Shown here: positions 9,655 through 19,657 of the stretch, in pieces
Position numbering within the stretch: position 1 is the stretch's first letter
Layout of the letters: every line of letters begins with the position of its first letter
NCBI GenBank assembly: GCA_050699715.1
Contig: JBOHFR010000024.1
Span: 3,575 to 67,574 of the forward strand
Direction: 5' to 3'
Source of the DNA: GCA-003244245 sp050699715
GTDB lineage: Bacteria > Actinomycetota > Actinomycetes > Mycobacteriales > Pseudonocardiaceae
Length of the DNA: 64,000 nt
The notes under the pieces: generated by a model
Seen by the model: only the letters and a program-made list of their open reading frames with translations
Database searches by the model: none
Told to the model about the DNA's origin: nothing
Made by a program: the position numbers and the translations under genes

Positions 9655-10796
9655 TCCGTGGAGGCTAGCCCAACCAGCCAGCTTCGCAGCCCGGCCAGCC
9701 GGCCGGTCTCGACGTGCGCGAGGGCGCGGGCGGTGCCGCTGGACCGGCCCGGCACACTGGCCGCCGAATATGCCGCCCGTAGCCCGTCAGGGTTGACGTG
9801 GACCACGTCACGGAACAGCAGGGCGTTCTCCCGGCGCACCTCGCACGCCCTGGCCAGCCGGGCGGGATCAAACTCGTTGGTGGCCAGGACGTAGTCGAAG
9901 TCCTGGCCGTGGGCTTCAAGCTGGGTGTAGGCGCGGAAATCGTTGCCGAACTGCTCCTCGCGATCGCTGCGCACGCTCCACTTGCAGCTGATCAGCAACC
10001 GGCGCCCCGAGCTGCGGCCGACCAGGGCGAGGTCGACCTGCTTGGGTTTCTCCTGCCCTCGGGGCGGGTGGAAGCCGGGCAGCTCGTGCAGCAAGGGCCG
10101 GACCCGGATGTCATAGCGCTCGGCGATGCCGGGGATGCGGCGCAGCAGCGCCGCGAGGGTGTCCTCGAACCCCTCGCCGACAAGGTTCTTGCGCTTGTTC
10201 TCCTGCGCGAAGTACGCCCGGACCCGCTCGGTGAGGGTGCGCAGCACCGCAGGTGGCGGGGTAGCGCCCAGGTGCAGTGCCAGGGTCGCGGTGATGATGG
10301 CTTCAAGCTCGGGATCCTCGCCGGGCTGGGGCAGGCCGCAGTCCTGGTAGGGCTCGCGCTGGCGGGCCGCGGCGCGGGCGCGCTCGCTGACCCTGGCTGC
10401 GGCGGTAGCGGCCAGGTCGCGGTTCACCTGCTTGAACAGCGTATCGATCTCGCCGCCGACCGCGGCGGGAGTGACGCCGAGGGCATCAGCTAGCCAGCTG
10501 TGGAAAGCCAGGCTGCGTGCGTACCAAGGCCGCCCAGGCTGGCACTTGTCACTCTCGTAGCAGTGTGCCAGGTTCGTCGTGCGGTCGATCCACAGCAGCA
10601 GCCGGTACACGTGCTGCCACGCGCTGCCCGCGGTGAGCTCGCCGCTGCTGGCGACAACGGTGGTGAAGTACTCCCCCAGCAACCGAGCGCGGTTCTCAGC
10701 GCCGAAAGCCCGCTCGATCACCTCGCTCGGGGTCCCCGCGACCGCGCCCGCTGCTGATACGCCACCGTCCCCGGGCGGCGGGAGCTGCCCGCTCAC
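9651..10796 (-). CDS. Type II restriction endonuclease (PD-(D/E)XK type)
   Basis: 381-residue protein between and overlapping the methyltransferase and vsr genes. A PD-(D/E)XK core is visible near residues 250-275: VDLALVGRSSG followed by LLISCKWS. The N-terminal half is helical with no recognised domain. The 4-base overlap with the methyltransferase stop (10793-10796) keeps the two products coupled. Recognition site cannot be read from sequence. Confidence 0.8.
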   Translation of the reverse strand: MSGQLPPPGDGGVSAAGAVAGTPSEVIERAFGAENRARLLGEYFTTVVASSGELTAGSAWQHVYRLLLWIDRTTNLAHCYESDKCQPGRPWYARSLAFHSWLADALGVTPAAVGGEIDTLFKQVNRDLAATAAARVSERARAAARQREPYQDCGLPQPGEDPELEAIITATLALHLGATPPPAVLRTLTERVRAYFAQENKRKNLVGEGFEDTLAALLRRIPGIAERYDIRVRPLLHELPGFHPPRGQEKPKQVDLALVGRSSGRRLLISCKWSVRSDREEQFGNDFRAYTQLEAHGQDFDYVLATNEFDPARLARACEVRRENALLFRDVVHVNPDGLRAAYSAASVPGRSSGTARALAHVETGRLAGLRSWLVGLASTE

Positions 10797-12169
10797 CCGC
10801 TGAGGAGACCGCCGCGCCGGAAGCGGGCGGCGAGCACGGCCTGCTGGAGAGCACTCGCGGCGGCAGCCGCCAGCAGCGGCGGCACGGCGTTGCCGGCCTG
10901 CCGATACCGGGAGTGCGCGGCGCCCCCGTCGATCCGGCCGGGCAGCGGCCCCTTGCGCGGGTCAGTGATGAACACAAAACGGTCGGGGAAGCTCTGCAGC
11001 CGGGCGAACTCACGCACGCTCAGGCACCGCGGTGGGCCGTAGTGGTAGGCCGAGTCTCCCTTGGTGTTCAGCGTCCAGGCCCAGATGTCGGGGTGCAGCC
11101 GCCGGTAGGCGTAGTAATGCGCGCGCCCAAGCTGGCCGGTGCCATTGTGCGGACCCCATTTCGCGCCGGTGAGGTAACGCGAGCGCAGCGCCTCGGGCAG
11201 GTCGCGGTAGTTCCCCCCGGCGGGGATCCCGGCCAGGCGCAAGGCCGTGTCAGCCTGCATCCGCGGGACGCTGACGTTGCTCAGCGGTGCCCGCACGCCT
11301 TTGCGCATCAGCCGCTGGTACGCAGATGCCGCGGGCGGCAGACCCTCGCTGAACTCATCGGCTCGCCGGCCGCAGGCCAGGCTCTCGAGGTCGCTGATGG
11401 CCTGCTCGGCCGTGACCGCCACCAAGTCTTCAGGGTCGGCGAGCGCGACCGCGAGCCGCGCGGCGTCCGCATCAGGACGGGTCGCCAGCCCGTAAGCGGG
11501 CCGCTTGCCCCCGAACCGAGTCAATTGCAGCAGGCTCGTGGCACCGCTACCCGCCAGGCTGGGCAGCACCGCCCCCAGACCCCGGCGCACCCCGAGGAAC
11601 AGCAGTCGCTTGCGCGTCTGGGGAACACCGAAATCCGCGGCGTCGCACAGCTGCGCCTGGACCTCGTACTCCCCGTCCAGCGCCAGGTCGGCGAGAACCT
11701 GCTGCTGCACACCCATCTGTGCCATGCCTGGCACATTCTCCATGAGGAACGCCGCCGGGCGGGCGGTGGCGACAGTGCGCACGAACTCCCGGTACAGTGA
11801 GTTGCGCGGGTCGTCGATCAACCGGGTGTGGTTGCGCATTTGAGAGAATGCCTGGCAGGGCGGCCCGCCCACGACCAGATCCACGCCGGCAGCGACATCG
11901 CTGACCCGCTCGCGCAGCGCCGGGTCGCGGATATCCCCGCACAGAGCCGCAGAATCCGGGAAGTTGTGGGCGAAGGTGGCGCACGCGTCAGGGTCACTGT
12001 CGGTCCCCGCGATCACCTGCAGCCCAGCCTGGCGCAGGCCCTCTGACAGGCCCCCGGCCCCGCAGAACAGGTCAACGGCCCGCAGCGGGCGAGCCTCCTG
12101 GCCGATGGCCACGGCTGGTCGCGGCGGCTCAAGCTGCTCGGCCAGTGTCTGCCCCGCTGCCATCCCCAC
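10793..12169 (-). CDS. dcm: DNA (cytosine-5-)-methyltransferase
   Basis: About 458 residues with the ordered C5-methylase motifs: I DLFCGAGGLS, IV GGPPCQAFSQ (catalytic Cys), VI ENVPG, VIII QTRKRLLFLG, and X QAGNAVPP near the C-terminus. It protects host DNA from the adjacent endonuclease and is the first gene of a three-gene leftward operon. ATG at 12163 is an alternative start six bases downstream. It is divergent from the TIR-NB-ARC gene across about 190 bp. Confidence 0.93.
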   Translation of the reverse strand: MGMAAGQTLAEQLEPPRPAVAIGQEARPLRAVDLFCGAGGLSEGLRQAGLQVIAGTDSDPDACATFAHNFPDSAALCGDIRDPALRERVSDVAAGVDLVVGGPPCQAFSQMRNHTRLIDDPRNSLYREFVRTVATARPAAFLMENVPGMAQMGVQQQVLADLALDGEYEVQAQLCDAADFGVPQTRKRLLFLGVRRGLGAVLPSLAGSGATSLLQLTRFGGKRPAYGLATRPDADAARLAVALADPEDLVAVTAEQAISDLESLACGRRADEFSEGLPPAASAYQRLMRKGVRAPLSNVSVPRMQADTALRLAGIPAGGNYRDLPEALRSRYLTGAKWGPHNGTGQLGRAHYYAYRRLHPDIWAWTLNTKGDSAYHYGPPRCLSVREFARLQSFPDRFVFITDPRKGPLPGRIDGGAAHSRYRQAGNAVPPLLAAAAASALQQAVLAARFRRGGLLSG

Positions 12170-12360
12170 CCCCGCCTACCACCGTGCGCGGCCCTCGACC
12201 CTGGCATCATCGGGTACGCGCCCGCGCGGCTGGGGGAGGCGCGCCGCACTCCGGCGAGGCGGCCGGCACGGGGCTCTCGGGGTCCTCCGGGGACACCCTG
12301 CGTACCGTGTCCGGCATGGTCGACGCAACGGATAACGTAAAGGATTGAGGACACGCCCGC

Positions 12361-14999
12361 ATGGCTTGTGACGTCTTCGTGAGCTACTCCTCGGCGGATC
12401 GGGTGCTGGCCGAGGCCATCGTGCACAAGCTGGAGACCGCGGGGATCAGCTGCTGGATCGCGCCTCGGGACATCCTGCCCGGGGTCAACTACAGCGAGGC
12501 GATCGTCACCGCCATCCAGGATGTCGAGGTGATGGTGGTCGTCGTCTCCGACGGCGCCAACCAGTCCAGCCATGTGCCGCGCGAAGTTGAGCGGGCGGCC
12601 GCCCGCAACGTCAGCCTCGTGCCACTGCGCATCGCGGACATCGAGCCGAGCCCCTCGCTGGCGTACTTCCTGAGCTCGCAGCACTGGCTCCATGCCCTCC
12701 CACCACCGGTCGAGGAACACCTCACGCGCCTGGTGGACGCGGTGACGGCCTTGCTGGCGCTGCGCAGCGGACCGGCGGCGCGGGAACCTGTCAGCGAGCG
12801 CCGGCCCCCGGTGGTCACGAGAAGACCGGCCCGAGTCCCCGCGCCGGTCGCCGTCTTCACCGGACGAACCGCCGAGCGCACCGAGATTGCCCGGCAGCTG
12901 GCGCGCTTCCCCGTCGTGACACTCGTCGGGCCGCCGGGAGCGGGCAAGACCGAGCTCGCCCGGGTCGTGGCCACGGAGCTGGACGCCAGCACCGTGGCCT
13001 ACGTGGACCTGTCCGCGCTCAGCGTCCGCAGTTCGCTGGCCACGACGGTGGCGAGCGCCCTCGGGCTCGACCCGGCGGCCACCTGGGCCGAGACGCTACA
13101 CGCGCTCGGTGACACGGATGCGGTGCTCGTCCTGGACAACGCGGAGACCGCGCTGGCCGTCGATGCGGAAGATTTCCGGCGCTGCCTGCGCGAGCTCCTG
13201 CACCGATGCCGCGACTGTCGCATTCTTGCGACGTCTCGCGAGCGCCTGGGGGTGGGCGGCGTCGAGTCGATCGTCCGTGTCGGTCCGCTCGCGCCAGCGG
13301 AGGCGGCGGAGCTGCTGGAGGCGCTGCTGCGCAGCCATGCCGCCGCGCTGAGCGCCGAGGATCACAACGCGCTGGCTCAGGTGCACGCTGTCGCGGACGG
13401 TCTCCCGCTCGCCTTGGTCTTCAGCGCGGCGTGGCTCAGCGAGGTCTCGGTCACCACCTTCCTTCAGGAATGGCGACGCTCGCGCACCGCGCTGCTCAGT
13501 CTTCCCGGTTTCGATTCCCCGGACCGGGCTTCGAGCCTCGAGGTGTCGCTCGCGCTGTCATTCGACACGCTGAAAGCTGACTCGCGGCAAGTGCTCCATG
13601 CGCTGTCGTTGCACCCAGCCGGCACGACCGCAGACTTCCTGGGGGCTATCCTTCCAGGCGACGTTGCGCTGGTCCCGAGCATCGCCGAACTCGTGCGGAA
13701 ATCATTGGCGGAGAAGACTGGATCCCAGCTGCGCGTTCTTGCGCCGATTCGCGAGTTCGTGCGGGCGCGAACCGCGGCTGAGTCGGCGGAGCCGCTCCTG
13801 CGCGCCGCCATCGAACGGCACACCCACCAACTGCACGAGCGACTGTCGCACGCATACCGCATCGACAGCGGCGCCGAGTGGGAACATCTGGCGCACAACC
13901 TGGCCAATGTCGGCGCTCTGGTGGATGACGGGCTCCGTTTGCCGACAACGGTCGGGCCGGCGATCGAGCTCGTCGCCGCCGCGTGCCTGGTCTTCCGGGG
14001 AACCGGACGAATCGACGAGGGGCTCGAATACCTGGGCAAGGCACTGTCCGCGGTGCGGAAGGGAAGCGTCCTCGAAGGCAACCTGATCGAGGAGCGCGGC
14101 CACCTGCTGCGGGCGGGTGCCCGGCTGCCCTCCGCGCTGCGCGCCTACCAGGACGCGCTGCGGGTCTGGTCGGGAAGGCCTCAGACGGCACCCCCCCCCG
14201 GGATCGCGAAGCGGTCTGTCACCTGCGGATCGGGGACGTCCTTCGGCTCCTGGGCCGGTACGACGACGCGGCCGAGCACTACCTGCTCGGCTTGCGGCTG
14301 CACGAGGAGCTCGGCGAGAACCCGCTCGCGCGCGGTGATGCCATCGAGTGCCTCGCGGACGTCGCGCGGGTAACCGGAGACTGGCACCGGGCCATCACCC
14401 ACTACACCGAGGCCCACCAGGCGTTCGAATCGGTGCCTGATGGGTGGGTGGGCATGACGAACACGGCGCACAGTCTCGGCGAGACGCGACTGGCGCTGCG
14501 CGACGTCGACGGTGCCCGGATTGACTATGCACAGGCTCTGCGGATCAGCCAGCGGATCGGTGACCTACAGGGGCAGGCCAATGCTCTTCTTGGGCTCGCC
14601 AAGACCGATCTGATCCTCGATGACTTCTCCATAGTGGAGGAGCGAACTCGGGAAGCGGCGGAAATCTACCACCAGATCGGTGACGGGTTAGGTACCGCCA
14701 ATGTTCGGGTGGTGACGGGGGATCTCGCGCTTGCGCGGGGTCAGTTCGCCGCCGGGGACACCGCTTACGCGGATGCGGAGGCTGAGTTCACCGCGCTGTC
14801 CTGCCCGCTCAACCGGGTTCTGGTGCGCCTTCGGCGCTTGACCGCTCGCCAGCTCGGCTGGGACAGCCCACACGTGAGCGCCGCTCGCGAGGAGTTCGCG
14901 GCGCTCACTCGACACAGCATCAGCGTCGAGGAGAGCCGGCGCTGGCCGCCGGAGAAGAAAGGCAGTGTCTTCCACGGCTCCCTGGAGCTGACGGGGTGA
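12361..14999 (+). CDS. TIR - NB-ARC - TPR protein (frameshifted at a C9 tract)
   Basis: The N-terminal TIR domain (MACDVFVSYSSADRVLAE) is followed by an NB-ARC NTPase with P-loop LVGPPGAGKTELAR, Walker B AVLVLDN, ILATSRE and a GLPLAL motif, then TPR-like repeats. The upstream frame is coherent to about 14190. Downstream of C9 at 14191-14199 it turns to nonsense, while a second frame continues in register (REAVCHLRIGDVLRLLGRY to the stop at 14999). One extra C would restore a single protein of about 880 residues. This could be real inactivation, phase variation or a base-calling error. NB-ARC/TIR proteins of this form are putative immune sensors. The stop overlaps the start of the next gene (GTGA). 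Confidence 0.82.
14191..14199. repeat. Homopolymeric C9 tract at the frameshift
   Basis: Nine consecutive Cs inside the TIR-NB-ARC-TPR coding region, exactly where the open frame changes. Tracts like this slip readily in replication and in sequencing. Confidence 0.9.
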
Positions 15000-15886
15000 A
15001 CACTGCGCTCATCGTCGCGGTCCTCACGCCCTTCGACGCGAGCGGCGTGGTGGACAAGGGCGCGCTGCGCGGTTACCTGGCGCTGCTGTCCGCCGTGGGT
15101 GTCAAGACCATCCTCGTCAACGGGACGACGGGTGAGTTCTTTACCATGACATCCCGCGAGCGCGGCGCCGTCCTGGAACTCTGCCGCGAGCACTGGCCCG
15201 GACAGGTCATCGCCCACGTGGGATCGGCCGCGATTGGTGATGCGATCGAACTGCTGGACCACGCGCGGTCGCACACCGACTACCTGGCGGCCATCGCCCC
15301 CTACTATCATGCCAACCCACCGGAGGAGGGTGTCTGCTCCTACTTCCGGCAGCTGCTCGCCCGGTCGGATCGCCCCATGCTCCTCTACAACTTCCCCCGG
15401 CACACTCAGACTGACATCACGCCATCGATCGTCTCTCGGCTCGCGGCGGAGTTTCCACTGCTGCGGGGCGTGAAAGACTCGGGCACCGACCGCAACCTCA
15501 CGCGGCAATTCAAGGCCGCGAGGCCAGAAATGCAGATCTTCATCGGTGACGACCGCGCTGGAGCGCACCTGGCGGAGCGCGGCGCCGACGGCCTCGTGAC
15601 CGGCGGCGGGGGCCCGGTCGTCGAGCTCCCGCTGCGCATCCTTGACGCGGTGACAAGCGACGAGCTAGAGCGAGCTCACCAGCTGCAGGCGGACTTCGAC
15701 CAGTGGAGCGACGCCCGGCACGCCTCGCCGCTGACCGGGATCGCGTTCACGAAAGCCGCGCTCGCCGCTCGGCTGCCCGGCTTTCCCCGCTACGTGCGGC
15801 CACCCCTGGTGAGCGCCACCGACTCGCAGTGCCAGGAAATCCGAAGTTTCCTCCGTCAAAAGATGCTGCCGCTGCTCGATCCCTGA
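14996..15886 (+). CDS. DapA/NanA-family aldolase or lyase (DHDPS family)
   Basis: 296-residue TIM-barrel protein starting at a GTG that overlaps the upstream stop (GTGA). Class I aldolase signatures are visible: VNGTTGEF, the Tyr in MLLYNFPRHTQ, and the Schiff-base Lys in LRGVKDSG. The family condenses or cleaves pyruvate with an aldehyde (dihydrodipicolinate synthase, N-acetylneuraminate lyase and others); the substrate here is unknown. Tight coupling to a TIR-NB-ARC gene is unusual for a metabolic enzyme, and a paralogous fragment at 8890-9135 bounds the far side of the block. Confidence 0.83.
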   Translation: MNTALIVAVLTPFDASGVVDKGALRGYLALLSAVGVKTILVNGTTGEFFTMTSRERGAVLELCREHWPGQVIAHVGSAAIGDAIELLDHARSHTDYLAAIAPYYHANPPEEGVCSYFRQLLARSDRPMLLYNFPRHTQTDITPSIVSRLAAEFPLLRGVKDSGTDRNLTRQFKAARPEMQIFIGDDRAGAHLAERGADGLVTGGGGPVVELPLRILDAVTSDELERAHQLQADFDQWSDARHASPLTGIAFTKAALAARLPGFPRYVRPPLVSATDSQCQEIRSFLRQKMLPLLDP

Positions 15887-15889
15887 CGC

Positions 15890-16111
15890 TCACTGGGTCC
15901 CCCACGCGCTGGACGCGTCCCAGAGCATCCCGGCCAGCTGCTCCGCCTCCTGACGGGTCAGCCTGACCGTGGTCGGGATCCCACCGTTGACGGTGAGCCA
16001 CGTGCACCCGGCTCGGCCCAGGCCCAGCCGCCGGACGATCAGGGTGGTGGGCTCACCCTCCGGGGCCTGGCCCCGCAGGGTTTCGCGGAACGTCTCGTCG
16101 GGAGTGCTCAT
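15890..16111 (-). CDS. Small conserved actinomycete protein
   Basis: 73-residue protein (MSTPDETFRETLRGQ to DASSAWGTQ), convergent with the DapA-family gene, with stop codons four bases apart. It is basic in the middle (LIVRRLGLGRAG) with a C-terminal helix. No function recognised. It lies upstream of and divergent from the HTH-TPR regulator at 16305. The ATG at 16111 was chosen because upstream sequence in this frame lacks coding character. Confidence 0.55.
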   Translation of the reverse strand: MSTPDETFRETLRGQAPEGEPTTLIVRRLGLGRAGCTWLTVNGGIPTTVRLTRQEAEQLAGMLWDASSAWGTQ

Positions 16112-16304
16112 CGAGCACCGGCCATCGGCCGGAATGCGTACACCAGGTTCTCGCTCATGGTCGATAAGGCAACCAGGGTCGGGGGCTTGCCGGAATTGGT
16201 GCCTAAGGTGCGTTTCGGTGTCTGTGGCGCGTTCTGGTTCCGCCCCACTGAGGAAGGCGCTACGGTGCACTACCACCATCTGATCGCAATCATGGGCACG
16301 GGGG

Positions 16305-17669
16305 ATGACCGACTCAACCAGCGTGTTTACCGCCATGCTCACCGAGCTGGGCTGGAAGCCCGGGGTGTTGGCCCGGAAGCTGAACAACGTCGCCGCCCTG
16401 CACGGGCGCCCCGAGCGGATCCACGCCAAGACGCCCTACAAATGGCTGCGCGGCGACCAGCCCCGCTCCCCCTGGCCCGCGCTGATGGCCGCGCTGCTGA
16501 CCGACGAGCTGGGGCGCCCGATCACCACCGCCGAGCTGGGCTGGGACGGCGGCATCGAAGCGGTCTCAGCGATCAGCGGCCTGATGCTGCCCTGGACCGC
16601 GGCCGGGAGTTTGCGCGCGGTGCGGGCAGTCACCGATGCTGGGAGCATGGACCGGCGGATTCTGCTCACCATGCTGGGTGCCGCGGCGTGCGCGCCCGCC
16701 CACGAGTGGCTGATCGCCCACCCGGAGGCTGACGCTGCCCGCCCGTCCGGCTTGCCGCTGTCAGTCACGATCGTCGATCACCTCGACGACATCGCCGGGC
16801 AGCTGCGCCTGATGGATGACCAGGTAGGCGGTGGGACGCTGCTGCCCCTGGTCCGGGCTCATCTCCGGCACGTCTTCGAGCTGCTGGACCAGCGCCGCTA
16901 CTCCGACAGCGTGGGCCGGCGGCTGCACGCCACCGCAGGTGAGCTGATGCGACTGGCCGGCTGGCTGTCGTTTGATAGCGGGCGGCACCCGCAGGCCCAG
17001 CGGTACTGGGTCGCCGCGCTGCACGCCGCGCACGCCGCCGGAGACCGGGCGCTCGGCGCCAATATCGTGGGATTCATGTCCTTGCAAGCCGATGATCTGG
17101 GCCAGATCCGGGAAGCCGTCACGCTGGCCGAGACCGCTCGAACGAGTTACCCCGGGGCTTCGCCCCGGGTCACCGCGATCTGCGATTTGCGCGTGGCCAT
17201 GGCGCACGCTTGTGACCGCTCGGTCGCCGAGTGCCGCCGGGCCCTGGACACCGCGTTTGATCGGTTCGGCGATGCTCCCTCACCCTCGGGGGAACCGGGC
17301 TGGTGTTACTGGCTCGACGAGGCCCAAGCTCATGCCTCGGCCGGCTTCTGTTACCTGCGCCTGGAGGACTGGGGCCGGGCCCGCCAGCATCTGCGCGCCG
17401 CGCTGCGGCTGCAGGACTCCAGTTGCGCCCGCGAGGGCGCGCTGCGCCACATCCTGCTGGCCACCACCTACCTGCGCCAGGACCAGCCCGAGGTCGACCA
17501 CGCCGTCACCCTGGCCACCCGCGCGGTAGAGACCCTCACCGGGGAAGTCGACTCCGCCCGCTGCGTCGGCCACCTGGCCCGGCTCATCGGCGACCTCACC
17601 CCCTACCGGCGACGGCCAGCCGTCCGCCAGCTCACCGAGCAAACCACCGGATTCCTCGCACCGCACTGA
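16305..17669 (+). CDS. HTH-TPR regulator (NSAR-like)
   Basis: 454-residue protein of a family with five members in this window. An N-terminal wing/HTH-like segment (LTELGWKPGVLARKLNNVAA) is followed by MDRRILLTMLGAAA and then TPR-type helical repeats such as AQRYWVAALHAAHAAGDRALGAN. Comparable actinomycete proteins are annotated as transcriptional regulators or sporulation-associated proteins; ligand and target are unknown. ATG start at 16305. Confidence 0.75.
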   Translation: MTDSTSVFTAMLTELGWKPGVLARKLNNVAALHGRPERIHAKTPYKWLRGDQPRSPWPALMAALLTDELGRPITTAELGWDGGIEAVSAISGLMLPWTAAGSLRAVRAVTDAGSMDRRILLTMLGAAACAPAHEWLIAHPEADAARPSGLPLSVTIVDHLDDIAGQLRLMDDQVGGGTLLPLVRAHLRHVFELLDQRRYSDSVGRRLHATAGELMRLAGWLSFDSGRHPQAQRYWVAALHAAHAAGDRALGANIVGFMSLQADDLGQIREAVTLAETARTSYPGASPRVTAICDLRVAMAHACDRSVAECRRALDTAFDRFGDAPSPSGEPGWCYWLDEAQAHASAGFCYLRLEDWGRARQHLRAALRLQDSSCAREGALRHILLATTYLRQDQPEVDHAVTLATRAVETLTGEVDSARCVGHLARLIGDLTPYRRRPAVRQLTEQTTGFLAPH

Positions 17670-17986
17670 CGGCAGCGCCGCGCCCACTTCGAGTACCAAC
17701 AGCGTTGCCCGCCACGTGCTACCTCGACGAACAGGCCAACCGATGAAACGACATCACATTCGGTGGTCAGCAGGCGTCGCACCATCCAGGCCACTTGAGA
17801 TGCGCCCGGCTACCGGACGGTGATGCGTTCAGCATCAGAACCACCCTACACGATCTTCGTGGAATCACTCATCACGGAGGACGCCAGCCCACCGATCCGC
17901 CACACCCACCGCCGCATGTCGCCTCACCATCGACTTCGCCACATCGTCCGAGATCACCGACGAAGACGTCCTTAATCTCATACAGT
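17670..17986. other. Intergenic region, no gene seen
   Basis: About 317 bp after the HTH-TPR stop with no convincing reading frame on either strand. It ends at the left inverted repeat of the truncated IS630. Confidence 0.5.
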
Positions 17987-18413
17987 TACTAAGGAGATCG
18001 AAAGTAGCTAGACCGACTAGTCAGGCTATGTGATGTAGCTGAGGCATGGGTCGGCGAATTCTGTGACCGCGCGGGATCGGTGGACCGGGCGTCCATCGAC
18101 GATGAGGAAAACGATGCCACCGTCATCGTGCAGCAGGTCACGGCAGTAGGTGATGAACACGTCAGCGTTCATTGTCCCGGTGAAGGCTGTGAAGGGCATC
18201 GCCCCCTTGGCGGTGACCGCGGAGATCATGGTGATCGAGTGCCGGGTACCGGTGGTCCGCACGATCGGCGTCTGCCCGACCGGCGCCCACGTGGTGCCGG
18301 AGTGGTAGTGGGAGCGGACACCGGCCTCGCCGACGACGTACACCGTGGCACCTCCCTGCGCGGCTTCGTCCCGGATCGCTGGATACTCCTCAGTGCGCCA
18401 GCGCTCCACCCGC
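17987..18413 (-). mobile_element. Truncated IS630 copy
   Basis: The left inverted repeat (17987-18006) is identical to that at 7759. Then come about 45 bp of the same 3' end, an internal deletion of about 200 bp, and the middle of the transposase (VYVVGEAGVRSHYHSGTTW onward). The right half and right repeat are missing; similarity stops at about 18413. It shares the Gly-for-Asp change in the first catalytic block with the full copy. Confidence 0.85.
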
Positions 18414-18533
18414 TAACATGACCAGAAAATACCCAAAAGGGTGCCCGCAGCCTGGATGGCCGCCAACACCACTGTGAACAGCTCTCGTTCTCTGGTGAGC
18501 GGGACACACCGGGGAAGGCAGACCGTGGGCGGT

Positions 18534-19595
18534 TCAGAAGGGGTTGTTGAAACCTGGGCGGGAGGAGTCGTCGATCTCCACGGGGGGGACGTCGGCTGCG
18601 GTGGTGTTGTCTTTCGCGGTGCAGCCGGTGGAGCCAGTGGTAATTAATACCCCACGCTTGAGGTTCGGGCCAAGCAGCGTGTTCTTGCGCACGTCGGCAC
18701 GGGGCCAGTGGCGCAGGATCACGGCTTGGTCACCATTGGTCGTGCAGGTATTGCCGATGAAGGTGACGGACCGGGAACCCACCGGAGCCTCACCGTTTCC
18801 GCTCTCGTCTCCGGTGGCGATCAGGCAGTTCTCCGCGACGTTCTGACAATTGTTGCCCACGATCTCGACATCGAAGGTGGGTGGGTGGCCGGTGTCGAAC
18901 GTCTGGAAGCAGTCCGGGTGGGCGGATCCGCTGGCGGGGATGTCTCGAATGATGTTGCTGATGATCCGGTGACCGTTGCCGAAGAAGCGGATGCCATCGG
19001 CGTCGCTGTCCTCGACTGGCACTGTCGCGATCACTAGATTCTCGCGGACGGTGACCCGCTGCCCGGTGATGGAGATGCCGGTCGTCGCGGCGCGCGTCAC
19101 GGTGTTGGACTCGATGATGGAGTCGATGCACGAAGCGCAGACTATCCCGCCTCGCTGGGTGTCCCGAACGGTGTTCTTCTGTGCAATGATGCCGGTGCCC
19201 TCCAGCAGCAACTCCCCACCACCGGTGATCGTGAATCCCTGGATGACGACGTGATCGGCGAGGATGTGGAGTTGGTGAATGGTGGTGCGCCCATCAGAAA
19301 CGAGACTGATCGGCGCGTCAGCGGTGCCGGACCTGGTCATGGTCAGGTCCACATCGGCGAGGTCAGCACCGAGAAAGCACAACATGTCTCCCGGAGCGGC
19401 GGTGTTGAGCGCGGCGCGGGCGTCCTCGACACCGCGGATCGTGTGGGTGCAGGACTGGCCGGCGGAGGCGACACCAGCGGCCAGCAACCCCAGACCGGAC
19501 AACCCCAGACCGAGCAGTACGGCAGAGCACATCGACATCGTGCGGGCGATCCTGCTCGCCGGCACAGCGCCTCCTCCCACGTTAGAGATGTGCAT
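18534..19595 (-). CDS. Secreted right-handed parallel beta-helix protein
   Basis: 353 residues from the ATG at 19595 (MHISNVGGG). A signal peptide is evident (MCSAVLLGLGLSGLGLLAAG ending ASAGQS). The rest is a ladder of short beta strands typical of pectate-lyase-like helices (VVIQGFTITGGGELLLEG, IIESNTVTRAATTGISI), with several Cys suggesting disulphides. Probably extracellular and polysaccharide-related, but no catalytic residues can be assigned. It is divergent from hyuA. Confidence 0.75.
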   Translation of the reverse strand: MHISNVGGGAVPASRIARTMSMCSAVLLGLGLSGLGLLAAGVASAGQSCTHTIRGVEDARAALNTAAPGDMLCFLGADLADVDLTMTRSGTADAPISLVSDGRTTIHQLHILADHVVIQGFTITGGGELLLEGTGIIAQKNTVRDTQRGGIVCASCIDSIIESNTVTRAATTGISITGQRVTVRENLVIATVPVEDSDADGIRFFGNGHRIISNIIRDIPASGSAHPDCFQTFDTGHPPTFDVEIVGNNCQNVAENCLIATGDESGNGEAPVGSRSVTFIGNTCTTNGDQAVILRHWPRADVRKNTLLGPNLKRGVLITTGSTGCTAKDNTTAADVPPVEIDDSSRPGFNNPF

Positions 19596-19657
19596 CGTGG
19601 CGAGGGTAACGCTGCGTCGAGCTGACTGACCCTCCGCAACGTAGGGACACGCGGACA

